Position numbers and translations under genes: made by a program
Part shown: positions 42,324-51,321 of the stretch, piece after piece
How positions within the stretch are numbered: the first letter of the stretch is position 1
How the letters are laid out: the number at the start of each line of letters is the position of its first letter
Notes under the pieces: model-generated
The model's input: the letters and a program-made list of their open reading frames with translations, nothing else
Databases searched by the model: none
What the model was told of the DNA's origin: nothing
NCBI RefSeq assembly: GCF_008123425.1
Contig: NZ_VSSS01000084.1
Location: forward strand, 18,427 to 82,426
Source of the DNA: Bradyrhizobium rifense
GTDB taxonomy: Bacteria > Pseudomonadota > Alphaproteobacteria > Rhizobiales > Xanthobacteraceae
DNA: 64,000 nucleotides
Direction: 5' to 3'

Positions 42324-43429
42324 AATATCGCGGCGTCGCAACGATTGCAGCCGTGGTCGCTGGCCTCGTCCTGATTGCCGGCTTTGCGGTCGATGCCCGA
42401 TCGACAATTGCGGCCTATCTCGTTGCCTGGATCGCCTGGGGCGCAATTCCGATCGGAGCACTGATCCTCTTCATGACCAGCTATCTGGTGCGGCGTCGCT
42501 GGACCGGGGCGCTGCATCCCGTCTTCGTCGCGGCAGCCGGCCTTCTGCCGATCGTTGCGCTGACTTTCGTTCCGGTTTTGCTCTTCATGAAGGATATCTA
42601 TCCCGCGATCGCCGATGGAGCTTCCTTGCCGCCGTTTAAGGCGCACTGGTTCACGCCATGGTTCTTCGTGCTGCGAACCGTGCTCTATTTCGCGGGCTGG
42701 ATCGGGCTCGCCGAATGGCTCCGGCGATCCTGGTGCAACGACGAAGCCATGGTGCGCGCGGCATCGGCCGGCGCGATCGTCGGGGTTCTGCTCATATCGT
42801 TCGCCGGCATCGATTGGATGGAATCTTTGGAGCCCGGGTTTCACTCGTCGATCTATGGCCTGATCTATCTCAGTTTCACGCTGGTGAACGGAACCGCTTT
42901 CGCCATAGCAGCCGGCTTGTTGTCGCCGCGTCCCATCGGGCCGAGCCGCGGCTATAGCGGCCTGCTGCTCGCGGTGCTGCTGCTGTGGTGCTACCTCCAT
43001 GCCATGCAATACATTGTCATCTGGTCGGGTAACATTCCCAAGGAAGTCACTTGGTATTTGGCGCGGTCGGAGCATGGTTGGCAGTTCGCCCTGGCGGTAC
43101 TCTCCCTCGGTCAATTCGTCTTTCCGTTCTGCGCGATGCTCAGCAGCAAGGTGCGATCCGATCCGCACTGGCTGCTGGCTCTGTGCACGCTAACGTTGGC
43201 GATGCGGGAACTTGAATCGGCGATCCTCATCCTTCCTGCCATTCACGGACTGTTACCTGCTGTGACCGCTGTGATGCTGATCGCCGCAGGAGTTTTCCTC
43301 GGCTTGGTGTTCTGGCTGGCGTTCGATGCGGTCCTTGCGAGAGCTCCGGAAGAGAATGGGCCGATCGTGGCTATCTGGCCGCGAACTCGCGGCGAAACAG
43401 AAGTCCGATCAACAGGGCAAGGACAATGA
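42320..43429 (+). CDS. actF: alternative complex III membrane subunit ActF
   Basis: 369 residues, about ten helices, related to ActC at low level. DWMESLEPGFHSSIYGL and LLWCYLHAMQYIVIWSGNIPKE are ActF landmarks. Last act gene. Its 3' end overlaps the convergent SCO gene by 59 bases, so both coding ends share sequence. Confidence 0.92.
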   Translation: MKYRGVATIAAVVAGLVLIAGFAVDARSTIAAYLVAWIAWGAIPIGALILFMTSYLVRRRWTGALHPVFVAAAGLLPIVALTFVPVLLFMKDIYPAIADGASLPPFKAHWFTPWFFVLRTVLYFAGWIGLAEWLRRSWCNDEAMVRAASAGAIVGVLLISFAGIDWMESLEPGFHSSIYGLIYLSFTLVNGTAFAIAAGLLSPRPIGPSRGYSGLLLAVLLLWCYLHAMQYIVIWSGNIPKEVTWYLARSEHGWQFALAVLSLGQFVFPFCAMLSSKVRSDPHWLLALCTLTLAMRELESAILILPAIHGLLPAVTAVMLIAAGVFLGLVFWLAFDAVLARAPEENGPIVAIWPRTRGETEVRSTGQGQ

Positions 43430-44204
43430 CGCTAATCGAGGAGGCGGCGAGCAGCAGCCGACGCGCTGCCAGCGTGTAGACGCCGGCTGCGGGGTCGAAT
43501 CCGTAGCAGAGCAGGTGGACTTGATCGGTCCAGCGCCCGATGCGCCCCTGGCTCGCCTCGACCAGTGCGAGGCGCAGGTTCGCGGCATCGACCGACAGGG
43601 CGGAGAGGGCCCGAGAGATTCGCCCTTCCGGCGTGACGACGAATGCCGCCGCGGGATGGGCGAATTGGTCATGCTCGCGATCATAGATTGTCCGAACCCC
43701 AAACGCATCGCTCAGCGTCCTGATATCCGTACCGGTCGGGCGCAGGAAATAGCTCTGCTCGGGCAACCCACCCCTTTGGCTCACCCGTTCGTTCTTCATC
43801 GCCAGTGCTTGAGCCACCCCGTCCTTGGGATCGAAGCCGACGACGATCAGTCGATAGTCCTCGCCGGCCCTCAAGCCGGTATCGGCCAGCGCATTGGAGA
43901 CGATCGATATCGCCGGTCCGCAAAGCGTTTCGCAAGTGTAGTCGGCCAGTATCCAGACGGTCGGGACGCCTCCGAGCCAGCTACGCAATGGCGCGGTGCG
44001 ACCGCTCACGTCGCTCATGGGGACAAGCAAGGGAAGCAACGCGTTTGCGCGGGGAGCGAGAGCGATCTGGCCGAGCTCGGAGCTGGTGACGCCGGCTTGC
44101 GCTGGCAAAGAAACGGCCAAGCAGCCGCAGACCATCATGATCCACGTCAAGATCTGGGAGCGGCCCTGCCTTTCAGAAGCCTCGATTGGGCATTCGGTCG
44201 GCAA
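43371..44204 (-). CDS. SCO1/SenC-type copper chaperone with C-terminal membrane anchor
   Basis: 277 residues. Signal or anchor segment MMVCGCLAVSLPAQA near residues 23-37, then a thioredoxin-like domain with the copper-binding pair YTCETLCGP and a conserved His in FAHPAAAFVVTPEG. A C-terminal helix (about 250-272) ends in RREFAAR. SCO proteins load CuA of oxidase subunit II; the neighbouring caa3 oxidase is the obvious target. It starts about 50 bases after an exact EcfG promoter. Confidence 0.88.
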   Translation of the reverse strand: MPTECPIEASERQGRSQILTWIMMVCGCLAVSLPAQAGVTSSELGQIALAPRANALLPLLVPMSDVSGRTAPLRSWLGGVPTVWILADYTCETLCGPAISIVSNALADTGLRAGEDYRLIVVGFDPKDGVAQALAMKNERVSQRGGLPEQSYFLRPTGTDIRTLSDAFGVRTIYDREHDQFAHPAAAFVVTPEGRISRALSALSVDAANLRLALVEASQGRIGRWTDQVHLLCYGFDPAAGVYTLAARRLLLAASSISVIVLALLIGLLFRREFAAR

Positions 44205-44259
44205 AATTCCCCCTGGATTGCGGATTACCGCGTGACGGTGGTTCCAAACGCGCGGCTTT

Positions 44260-44284
44260 GGAACGCCTCTTTGTCGCGCAGGTT
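44260..44284 (+). promoter_or_regulatory. EcfG-like promoter of the isochorismatase-family gene
   Basis: GGAAC (44260-44264), 16 bases, GGTT (44281-44284), 57 bases before the ATG. Confidence 0.6.
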
Positions 44285-44286
44285 CC
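44262..44286 (-). promoter_or_regulatory. EcfG-type promoter of the SCO gene
   Basis: Minus strand GGAAC (44282-44286), 16 bases, CGTT (44262-44265). It is interleaved with the opposing site at 44260-44284, each -10 lying over the other's -35. Confidence 0.75.
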
Positions 44287-44340
44287 TAATTCGGGGCACG
44301 CAGACACCCTCAAATGCCGTACGCGCTCACGGTGGAGGAC

Positions 44341-44930
44341 GATGAGAGACACCAAATCCGAGGTCGCCGAAATTCGGGACGCGGTCCATCTCTGCATCGA
44401 CATGCAGAATATCTTCGCTCCGGGCGGGCTCTGGGAGACGCCCTGGATGGCGCGCGTTCTACCGACGATCGTCGACATCGTCTCGCGGCATCAGTCGCGG
44501 ACGATCTTCACGCGTTTCATCACACCGCGACATCCGGAAGAACGTCCAGGACAGTGGCAAAATTACTTCCGCCACTGGCACCAAGCGACCCGCAATCATC
44601 TTGCGCCGACGGCGCTCCAGCTTGTGCCGGCCCTTGCGCGTTACGTGCCTCCGTTGCGCATTGTCGACAAGCCCGCCTACTCTGCGTTCAGCAATCCTGG
44701 CCTCGCAAGTTTGCTGTTTGAGCTTGGCGTGGGAACGGGGTCATCTCAGGCGCAGAAACAGACGTTTGAGCGCCGTCGATCTCGGCTTCAGGGTGGTGAT
44801 CGTCGAGGATGCATTGTGCAGTTCGTCGGATGTTGGGCACGACGCCCTGATGACGATGTACCGCACGCGCTTCCACGGCCAGGTGGATCTGGTGACTTCC
44901 GAGGAACTCCCTGACCACTGGCGCGAATAG
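44341..44930 (+). pseudogene. isochorismatase-family cysteine hydrolase, broken
   Basis: The first 130 residues are intact: HLCIDMQNIFAPGG with the catalytic Asp, and IVDKPAYSAFSNPGL with the Lys. A frame change near 44735 leads to VISGAETDV followed at once by TGA where the family has DVC. The rest (SAVDLGFRVVIVEDALCSS, TSEELPDHW) is in another frame. A deletion of a few bases near 44770 has removed the nucleophilic Cys itself, so this is real decay rather than a simple miscall. The end touches the convergent bicupin gene. Confidence 0.8.
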
Positions 44931-46130
44931 CTACACCACCGGCTGCTTGTCTTTTCGCAGTTTCTCGATCACCGCGCGATCGATGTTAAGATGCGCGGCG
45001 ACGAGTTCGGGCGGAGTCAGTGCCATCCATTGCGTGAGCGATACATCGACGAAACGTGGCGCCTTGAACAGCTCGAGGAACCGGAGCGGTTCATTGCCGG
45101 TATTTTCGATGAAATGGCTCATCGACATCGGGACGTAGCCGACATCGCCGGCGCGGTAGTCGAATGTCCGTGCCCTGGCTTCGGCCGCGAAAACCGTCAT
45201 CCGCGCCTGCCCAGAGATGTAATATTGCCATTCATCGGCATTCGGATGCCAGTGCAGCTCGCGCATGTGACCGGGATTGACCTCGACCAGCGCCGCGGCC
45301 ACGTCGCTTGAAATCGGGAAGTTGCGCATATCGGCAATCCGGACATTGCCGCCCGCCGATTGGGTCGGCGGCTGCTGGGTCAGCCGGAACACCATGTCGA
45401 GCGGAACTGCGCCAAGGGGATCGTGAACCTCGTCCGACGGCAACGCCGGAGGTGGCTCTGCCTGAAAGATGAAGCGCTCTTCCTTGGGGATACGGTCGAG
45501 GGCGTCCCGCTGAACGCCCAAGGTTTTCGCCAGCACGCCGGGATCGTTGTGGGCGAACAAATCGGTGATCGCAAACGTGCTGTCCTCGGAAAACTTGCCG
45601 TCCGGAAAGGCCAGCAGGAACTCACAGCCTTCATCCGGCAATCCCTGAATCGAATGGGGGATGCCGGAAGGGAAGTACCAGAGGTCGCCGGCACCCACGT
45701 CGGCAATGAAATTGTGGCCGTCGTTGTCGACGGCCGTGATGCGTGCCTTGCCGGCCAGCATGAACGACCATTCGGCCTGCTTGTGCCAGTGCATCTCGCG
45801 GACGCCACCGGGCGTCAGACGCATGTTGACACCAGCCATGGTGGTGGAAATCGCCAGCTCTCGCTGCGTGACCTCGCGCGACCAGCCGCCCTCGCGGACC
45901 TTCATATGGGCGTCGGCGAACGAGAACCGCAGATTCGGCATCGAGCCGTGGTCGGTGGACGGCGGCCGCAGGATGTTTGGGTTCTGGTCTTCGCGCTGCG
46001 CGTTGCGGGGACCGATAATGGTCGTGCCCTTGTTGCCGATGATAGGCTCGCTGCCTTGGACTGAGGCCCCCGCGGTCGCACCGAACGCGGCTGCGGCGGC
46101 GAGCACGGAGCGTCGATCAGGTAAATTCAT
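44931..46130 (-). CDS. bicupin, oxalate decarboxylase family
   Basis: 399 residues. A twin-Arg-type leader (MNLPDRRSVLAAAAAFG) suggests Tat export. Two cupin domains each have a manganese site: MHWHKQAEWSF with PHSIQG, and LHWHPNADEWQYY with SHFIENTG. The lid region reads SEDST, close to the SENST of Bacillus OxdC whose Glu is required for decarboxylation, so decarboxylase rather than oxidase activity is favoured. Such enzymes turn oxalate into formate and CO2; a link to the formate-dehydrogenase-like enzyme at 24.9 kb is conceivable but unproven. No EcfG-like site directly upstream. Confidence 0.88.
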   Translation of the reverse strand: MNLPDRRSVLAAAAAFGATAGASVQGSEPIIGNKGTTIIGPRNAQREDQNPNILRPPSTDHGSMPNLRFSFADAHMKVREGGWSREVTQRELAISTTMAGVNMRLTPGGVREMHWHKQAEWSFMLAGKARITAVDNDGHNFIADVGAGDLWYFPSGIPHSIQGLPDEGCEFLLAFPDGKFSEDSTFAITDLFAHNDPGVLAKTLGVQRDALDRIPKEERFIFQAEPPPALPSDEVHDPLGAVPLDMVFRLTQQPPTQSAGGNVRIADMRNFPISSDVAAALVEVNPGHMRELHWHPNADEWQYYISGQARMTVFAAEARARTFDYRAGDVGYVPMSMSHFIENTGNEPLRFLELFKAPRFVDVSLTQWMALTPPELVAAHLNIDRAVIEKLRKDKQPVV

Positions 46131-46142
46131 CGCTTGCTCCGT

Positions 46143-47078
46143 TTAGGCACAAGTCAGGACAACCTTGCCGGCCGTATGGCCGCGCTCGACGCTCGCAAGC
46201 GCTTCGGCTGCCTGCTCGAGCGGGAAGGTTGCCTGAACGTGGGGCTTCAACTTGCCCGCATTAGCGAGCCTTCCGATCTCAGCCAGCTCTTCGCCGTCGG
46301 GCTCGACAGTGTAACGCATCGCGGTGACACCGAGTGCCTTTGCGCGGTCTTGCGACGGCTCCGTCAGTGTCGAGATCAGACGCCCGCCTTTCTTCAGCAG
46401 CTCCCACGAGCGCTCACGGGTTTCTCCGTCGATCAGATCGAACACCATGTCGAGGTCCTTGGCGACCTCTTCAAATCGCTGGGACTTGTAGTCGATCACT
46501 AGGTCTGCCCCGAGCGATCGCGCGAAATCGACGTGCTCGGTCGACACTGTGGTCAGCACGCGGCAACCCATGGCCTTGGCCAGTTGAATCGCGAAATGGC
46601 CGACTCCTCCGGAGCCGCCGTGGATCAGGACCGTCTCACCCGCCTTGAGCTTGCCGCGGCGGAACAGGCCTTGATACGCCGTCTGCCCCGCGAGCGGGAT
46701 GGCTGCCGCTTGGACATGATCGAGCCCCACCGGCATGTCCGCAACCGCGCGTTCGTCCAGGACAGCCCGCTCGGCGTAACCGCCACCGAAGGCGGGAACC
46801 ATGCCGAAGACGGCGTCGCCCGGTCTGAAGCGGGTCGCCTGGGCGCCGCATGTCTCCACAATGCCTGAGACGTCACGGCCAGGCGTGTAGGGAAGGCGAT
46901 CGCCCTTTACGGATGGATATTTGCCGGACCTGATCTTGAAGTCGACCGGATTGACGCTCGCCGCACGTACGCGGACCAAAATCTGGCGTGCATCGGGACC
47001 CGATTGCTCAAGCCTTTCGACGCGCAGGACGTCATTGCCGCCGAACTGGTGAAACCGGACTTTCATAATCTGTGTCAT
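46143..47078 (-). CDS. NAD(P)H quinone oxidoreductase-like zinc-free MDR protein
   Basis: 311 residues of the medium-chain reductase superfamily without zinc ligands: KVRFHQFGGNDVLRVE at the start, YTPGRDVSGIVE, and the cofactor motif VLIHGGSGGVGHFAIQLAKA. Members reduce quinones or enones with NADPH. Two starts are possible, 47078 and 47066 (MKVRFHQ); the latter fits homologues and a predicted transcript start near 47079. Probably an oxidative or electrophile stress gene. Confidence 0.87.
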   Translation of the reverse strand: MTQIMKVRFHQFGGNDVLRVERLEQSGPDARQILVRVRAASVNPVDFKIRSGKYPSVKGDRLPYTPGRDVSGIVETCGAQATRFRPGDAVFGMVPAFGGGYAERAVLDERAVADMPVGLDHVQAAAIPLAGQTAYQGLFRRGKLKAGETVLIHGGSGGVGHFAIQLAKAMGCRVLTTVSTEHVDFARSLGADLVIDYKSQRFEEVAKDLDMVFDLIDGETRERSWELLKKGGRLISTLTEPSQDRAKALGVTAMRYTVEPDGEELAEIGRLANAGKLKPHVQATFPLEQAAEALASVERGHTAGKVVLTCA

Positions 47079-47085
47079 GCCGGCT

Positions 47086-47110
47086 GACGTCTGAGCCCAG
47101 CTTCCGTTCC
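47086..47110 (-). promoter_or_regulatory. EcfG-like promoter of the quinone oxidoreductase gene
   Basis: Minus strand GGAAC (47106-47110), 16 bases, CGTC (47086-47089). It is very close to the start codon, so the transcript may have almost no leader. Confidence 0.5.
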
Positions 47111-47158
47111 TATCTGATCGATTAAAGCGTCAGTCTCGCCAAATGGCACTCCAGAGCA

Positions 47159-47183
47159 GGAACTGGCGACGAAAACCTCTGTT
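47159..47183 (+). promoter_or_regulatory. EcfG-like promoter of the flavodoxin-like gene
   Basis: GGAAC (47159-47163), 16 bases, TGTT (47180-47183), 27 bases before the ATG. Confidence 0.55.
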
Positions 47184-47210
47184 ACTGGACTGATTTGTCG
47201 AGGAGATACC

Positions 47211-47735
47211 ATGAAGGAACTGGACGTTCGCAGAGGCATGCCGCCCGTCAAAATAGCGCGTGAAGAGTTCGAGCGCCGCTACAGGAGCCAGTTCGCGGAT
47301 CCCGCTTTCGTCCCCCTCCAGTGCGAACTCGATGCTATTGTCAGTGCTGCCTGGGATGCCTACAGCCATTCGCGCAAATCGCCAGTGACACGGAAGGCGG
47401 GCGCGGGGTTTGCCGACCCCGACTATGAACTCTCTGTTGACTGGCTGGCGGCACGCGCCGCCATTCTTGAGGCTCAGCGGCGGCACGACGATGCCCGGGA
47501 AAATCCGCGCATCCTCATCATCGACGGCTCGGCCCGCAGCGAGCACACTTGTCCCGGCGAGATGTCGAAAACCTGGCGTATGGTCAAGCTCGCCGAGCCC
47601 GTCTTCTCTGAGATGGGCTTTGCCGTCGACATCCTCGATCTCTCGCGCCTCACCGCCGAGTTCGGCAAGAACATCCATCCCTGCAAATCCTGCGTTTCCA
47701 CCGCCATGCCGGCTCTGTCACTGGCCATATCGTGA
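47211..47735 (+). pseudogene. flavodoxin-fold NAD(P)H-dependent oxidoreductase, 3'-truncated
   Basis: The first 165 residues include a helical N-terminal extension and the start of a flavodoxin-like domain: ILIIDGSARSEHTCPGEMS, MGFAVDILDLSRL and HPCKSCVSTAMP. The family would continue PLCHWPCSCYPN; here an extra G near 47709 ends the frame early, and even in the correct frame similarity stops after CHWP. The 3' half (FMN and active-site parts) is gone, so this is a truncated gene at a rearrangement point. Confidence 0.7.
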
Positions 47736-48204
47736 GCCTATGAAGCGCTATTGCAAAGCAACATTTGAACAATGTCTTCTTGCCGCCACTGCTGAGCGTA
47801 GTGAAGGACGTCTCTCTTCGTCATCAATGCCACCGCTACGAATGACGGGATAGAAATCTGCTTTCGAGATAACCACCTGATCCTTTGCAGAAAGGCCTAG
47901 GACTTCAGCCCGTAACGGGCAACCGAGAAAGAGTCTCTTCAGTTCCTCAAGGTTGGTCTCGTCCTCTTCCGCAGCGGCGTCAGGGGCACAATCGTTTCAA
48001 TGTTGAATCTCAGACATGTCGCCGCCGCGGTCGGCAGCTCGCGCGAAGTGCTGATGGAGAAGCTCAATCGCCGTGGCCCCCGAATCGGCGGACCGATCCA
48101 CCCGCTCAGGCGGCCGCCTCAATAGCAATTTGGGATGGTTGCGAGTCCCGGATTTAGTGAGCCTGTCAGTCGGTCCGCGAGGCCTTTCTCTCTGTTCGAT
48201 GATC
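47736..48204. other. intergenic stretch after the truncated flavodoxin gene
   Basis: No convincing gene. A short frame at 48001-48123 (MLNLRHVAAAVGSSREVLMEK) has a faint likeness to the helix-turn-helix of Crp-type regulators (VGSSRE), but it is too short to call. The region probably marks a deletion junction. Confidence 0.4.
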
Positions 48205-49038
48205 TCACTTGAGGAATCGGTTCGCCAGAACCGGCCGGCCGACGCGCGCCAGCAATTTGCGGCAGGCATCTGCTGCCAGCTTTGCGCGTTGAACCGCAGG
48301 CAAAGCCGCGTTTCGCGTTGAGGGGGCCTCTATGGCAACCGCGGTCTCGGCCGGGAAGGCCCGCACGAAATCATCGAGCCATAGTCCACCCTCGCCCGGG
48401 TAGAGCCTGCCGCCACGCGCTTCGGCCCGAAGGTTCTCGAAGGCGGGCGGCGTGGCCGGGACATCGCAGAGATGCATGAAGCTGAACAATGCCGGATCGT
48501 AGGATGCGAGATCGGTAGGGTGACCTCCGGAGCGGCTGAGGTGTACGGCGTCAACAAGGATGCCTGCATTCGCAGGCCCGGCCGCCTGAAGCAGTGCGTG
48601 GGTTTCCACGAGATTGCGCAGATGCGTATAGGGAAGGAACTCCAGCATGACGCGCAGCCCCCGCAGGTCCGCCGCCTCGCACAGCCGCGCAAGATTATCG
48701 ACCGAGCGGGCGTGATCCGGGTCGTTCCCGCAAGCGAGAAGGTGTTGGGCACCGAGTTCAGCGGACACGTCAAGCATCGGCCCGAGCGAAGCAACATCTG
48801 TTTCCGGGAGCAGCCAGACGGCTTCCATATCCAGAATTCGCATGCCCGTCGCAGCCAGCCGCGCCTTGATGGCTCGCTGCATGGCGACGTCGCCGACCAC
48901 CGGCACGATGGGAGCAGCGCCGGGCGGCGGCACAATCCGCAACCCGACGGTATCAAACCCCGCCGCCGCACCCGCCTCGATCAGTTCGAGAGGGCCGGCG
49001 TCAATGATCGTGAAGTGAGCGAGTGAAAGCAACGGCAT
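48205..49038 (-). CDS. sugar phosphate isomerase/epimerase-like TIM-barrel protein
   Basis: 277 residues of the xylose isomerase-like (AP endonuclease 2) family. Metal-site residues are visible in MLEFLPYTHLRN, GILVDAVHLSRSGG and SFMHLCDVP, and AVAIEAPS near the end. The family includes isomerases, epimerases and 3-dehydroshikimate dehydratase. Beside a shikimate-dehydrogenase-like gene the last is an attractive but unproven guess. Last gene of the IclR cluster; it follows the MFS carrier gene by 3 bases. Confidence 0.8.
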   Translation of the reverse strand: MPLLSLAHFTIIDAGPLELIEAGAAAGFDTVGLRIVPPPGAAPIVPVVGDVAMQRAIKARLAATGMRILDMEAVWLLPETDVASLGPMLDVSAELGAQHLLACGNDPDHARSVDNLARLCEAADLRGLRVMLEFLPYTHLRNLVETHALLQAAGPANAGILVDAVHLSRSGGHPTDLASYDPALFSFMHLCDVPATPPAFENLRAEARGGRLYPGEGGLWLDDFVRAFPAETAVAIEAPSTRNAALPAVQRAKLAADACRKLLARVGRPVLANRFLK

Positions 49039-49041
49039 CGA

Positions 49042-50277
49042 TCAAACCGCCAAGCGCCGCAGTGGATCAGCGACGGGGGCCTCTTCCCGCCGGATGGTGA
49101 GCATCAGAATCGCCGCCAGCACCGTGGTTCCCGCCAACAAGTAAAGTCCGGCGCTGGTCGAGCCGAAAGTATCGTTCGCCCAGATACGAACGTTTGGCGA
49201 GATAAATCCACCGATGTTTCCAAGCGAGTTGACGAGGGCGATGCCCGCCACGGCGACGACCCCGCCCAGGTAACCCGTCAGAGTCTGCCAGAAAATCGGC
49301 TGCACCGCCCAGAGTCCGGCAACCGCGATGCAAAGCGACGCGACCGCAATGATGGGATTTGCCGACGCGGAGCCCGCCATGCCTATCGCTGCGACAACGA
49401 AGCTCGCCGCGCCCCAGAAGCGACTGCCGCCCAATTTGCTGGACCATGCGGGCACCGTGGCGACGGCCACAAGGGCACAGGCCCAGGGAATCGCGACCAT
49501 GAGGCCGAAGCCGAGTCCAGAGGTCTGGCCAATCAAACGTCCCAGCTGGGACGGCAGATAGAACACGACGATCGCGATACTCATCTGCATCAGCGCGTAG
49601 ATCACGATGAAGCGCAGCACGGTGCTGTCCTTCAGCGATGCGAGAAAGCTGCCCGAGCCATGGACCAGCTTGTCAGCGTCCTCCGCCGCAAGGACCGCTG
49701 ACAGTTCCGTTTTCTCCTCCGGCGTCAGCCACGCGGCGTCGGCCGGACCGTTGTCGAGATAGAAGTAAGCCCAGACGCCAATGGCGGATGCAAACAGGCC
49801 TTCGAGCAGGAACATCCATTGCCAGCCCGCGAGACCGGCGACGCCGTCCATCTGCAACAACAAGCCCGATACCGGACCGCCAAGCACGAAGGAGAGAGGC
49901 GCACCGAAATAAAACAGCCCAAGCATGCTCACGCGCTTTCGGGCCGGGAACCAGTAGGTCAGGAACAGGATCACACCGGGAAAGAATCCAGCCTCGGCGG
50001 CGCCCAGGAGCAGGCGGATGACATAAAACATGGTGTTGCCCTGCACGAACATCATGGCCGCCGATACCAGGCCCCACAGCACCATGATTCGGCACATCCA
50101 TATCTTGGCCCCGAAGCGGGCGAGCCCGAAATTGCTCGGGATTTCGAAGATCAGGTAGGTGACGAAGAAGAGGCTGGCGCCGAAGGCGAAGGCCGCGTCG
50201 GACATGCCTGTCGCATCTTGCAGATGCTGCTTGGCAAAGCCGACATTCACCCGGTCGAGGAACGCGGCCACATACAT
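49042..50277 (-). CDS. MFS transporter (anion:cation symporter-like), N-terminus probably frameshifted
   Basis: 411 residues as read, about eleven helices. FLDRVNVGFAKQHLQDATG at the start and LTYWFPARKR are typical of the ACS/phthalate permease group of organic-acid importers. The open frame lacks the usual 25-35 residues before the first helix. These are visible upstream in the same frame (SPVVESAIRKGRRRLIPFLLL) without a start. An ATG at 50387 with GAGGGAGCG before it is out of frame by one base, so a missing G near 50384 is likely and the true gene is 49042-50387. Confidence 0.85.
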   Translation of the reverse strand: MYVAAFLDRVNVGFAKQHLQDATGMSDAAFAFGASLFFVTYLIFEIPSNFGLARFGAKIWMCRIMVLWGLVSAAMMFVQGNTMFYVIRLLLGAAEAGFFPGVILFLTYWFPARKRVSMLGLFYFGAPLSFVLGGPVSGLLLQMDGVAGLAGWQWMFLLEGLFASAIGVWAYFYLDNGPADAAWLTPEEKTELSAVLAAEDADKLVHGSGSFLASLKDSTVLRFIVIYALMQMSIAIVVFYLPSQLGRLIGQTSGLGFGLMVAIPWACALVAVATVPAWSSKLGGSRFWGAASFVVAAIGMAGSASANPIIAVASLCIAVAGLWAVQPIFWQTLTGYLGGVVAVAGIALVNSLGNIGGFISPNVRIWANDTFGSTSAGLYLLAGTTVLAAILMLTIRREEAPVADPLRRLAV

Positions 50278-50484
50278 CAGCAGCAGAAATGGTATCAGGC
50301 GCCTGCGCCCCTTGCGGATCGCGCTTTCAACGACCGGGCTATAGTCGGCCCCTTCCGGACCGACGCGAGTGTTCCGATGGCTGCCATTTTTCGCTCCCTC
50401 TTCGATTATCGGCGTGCCTGGATTGGCCGCTCATCAATGGTCACAGTCGCTGGCCGTCTTGGTGCGGCTTGCGACCTTCAGGGC

Positions 50485-51321
50485 TCAGCCCGCGGTGACG
50501 CGGGCGACATTGGCGGGGGTGTAGTCCCCTTCGGGAAAGCGGAAAAAATCCCGCATCGCCATCAGCTGATTGTCCATCATCACGGTTCCCGGCTGCACGT
50601 GACAGCCGCGCTGCTTGGCAGCGGAGAGCCAGGGCGTCAGCGGCGGATGAACCACCACGTCGCCGGCCAAGGCCCCACGTTCGAGTCCGGCGGGATCGAT
50701 GGCGATCGGATCTTCGTTCTTCATGCCAATCGGGCTGGCGTTGACCACGAGATCAAACCCCTGCGCCACGGCTTCTGACGTGCCCGATGGCGTGCCGGCG
50801 GCCTCGAGGCGCGATGCGAGATCCGCAGCCCGGTCCTTGGCGATATCGGCCACGTGAACAGAGGCAGCCTTGGCCTCGGCAATGGCAAAGGCGATCGCGG
50901 TGCCGACACCGCCCGAGCCCACGACCAAGGCGCGTCGACCGGCGACACGCTGACCGGAGCCGACCAGGCCTTGTACGAATCCGAAACCATCGAGGATGTC
51001 GCCGGTCCAGCGACCATCGGGCTCGCGGCGCATCACGTTCACTGATCGGACCAGCTCCGCCCTGGTGGTCAGGGCGTCGCAAAGGTGAACTGCGGCCGGC
51101 TTGTGCGGAATCGTCACGATGAGGCCGACGATATTCTGAATCGTCTTCAAGCCGGCTACGAACGCCTGGAGGTCAGCGGGCTTGACGTGCAGAGGGATGC
51201 AGGCCGCGTTGAAACCATTGGCCTTGAACAGTGCACTCCAGACTTCCGGCGCGCGAACCTGGCGGATCGGATCGCCGACGATGCCCAGCAGCTGGGTCGA
51301 TCCATCGATGATCTTGCCCAT
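50485..51321 (-). CDS. shikimate/quinate dehydrogenase family protein
   Basis: 278 residues. The substrate domain has LLGIVGDPIRQVRAPEVW (the usual Ser-x-Ser-Pro is replaced by VRAPEVW), VTIPHKPAAVH with the catalytic Lys, and NVMRREPDG. The Rossmann domain has VVGSGGVGTAIAFAIAE and LVVNASPIGM. Loss of the first Ser that contacts shikimate suggests a different but related hydroxy acid. Catabolic rather than biosynthetic use is implied by its place beside a carrier and an IclR regulator. Its ATG overlaps the stop of the upstream gene. Confidence 0.88.
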   Translation of the reverse strand: MGKIIDGSTQLLGIVGDPIRQVRAPEVWSALFKANGFNAACIPLHVKPADLQAFVAGLKTIQNIVGLIVTIPHKPAAVHLCDALTTRAELVRSVNVMRREPDGRWTGDILDGFGFVQGLVGSGQRVAGRRALVVGSGGVGTAIAFAIAEAKAASVHVADIAKDRAADLASRLEAAGTPSGTSEAVAQGFDLVVNASPIGMKNEDPIAIDPAGLERGALAGDVVVHPPLTPWLSAAKQRGCHVQPGTVMMDNQLMAMRDFFRFPEGDYTPANVARVTAG

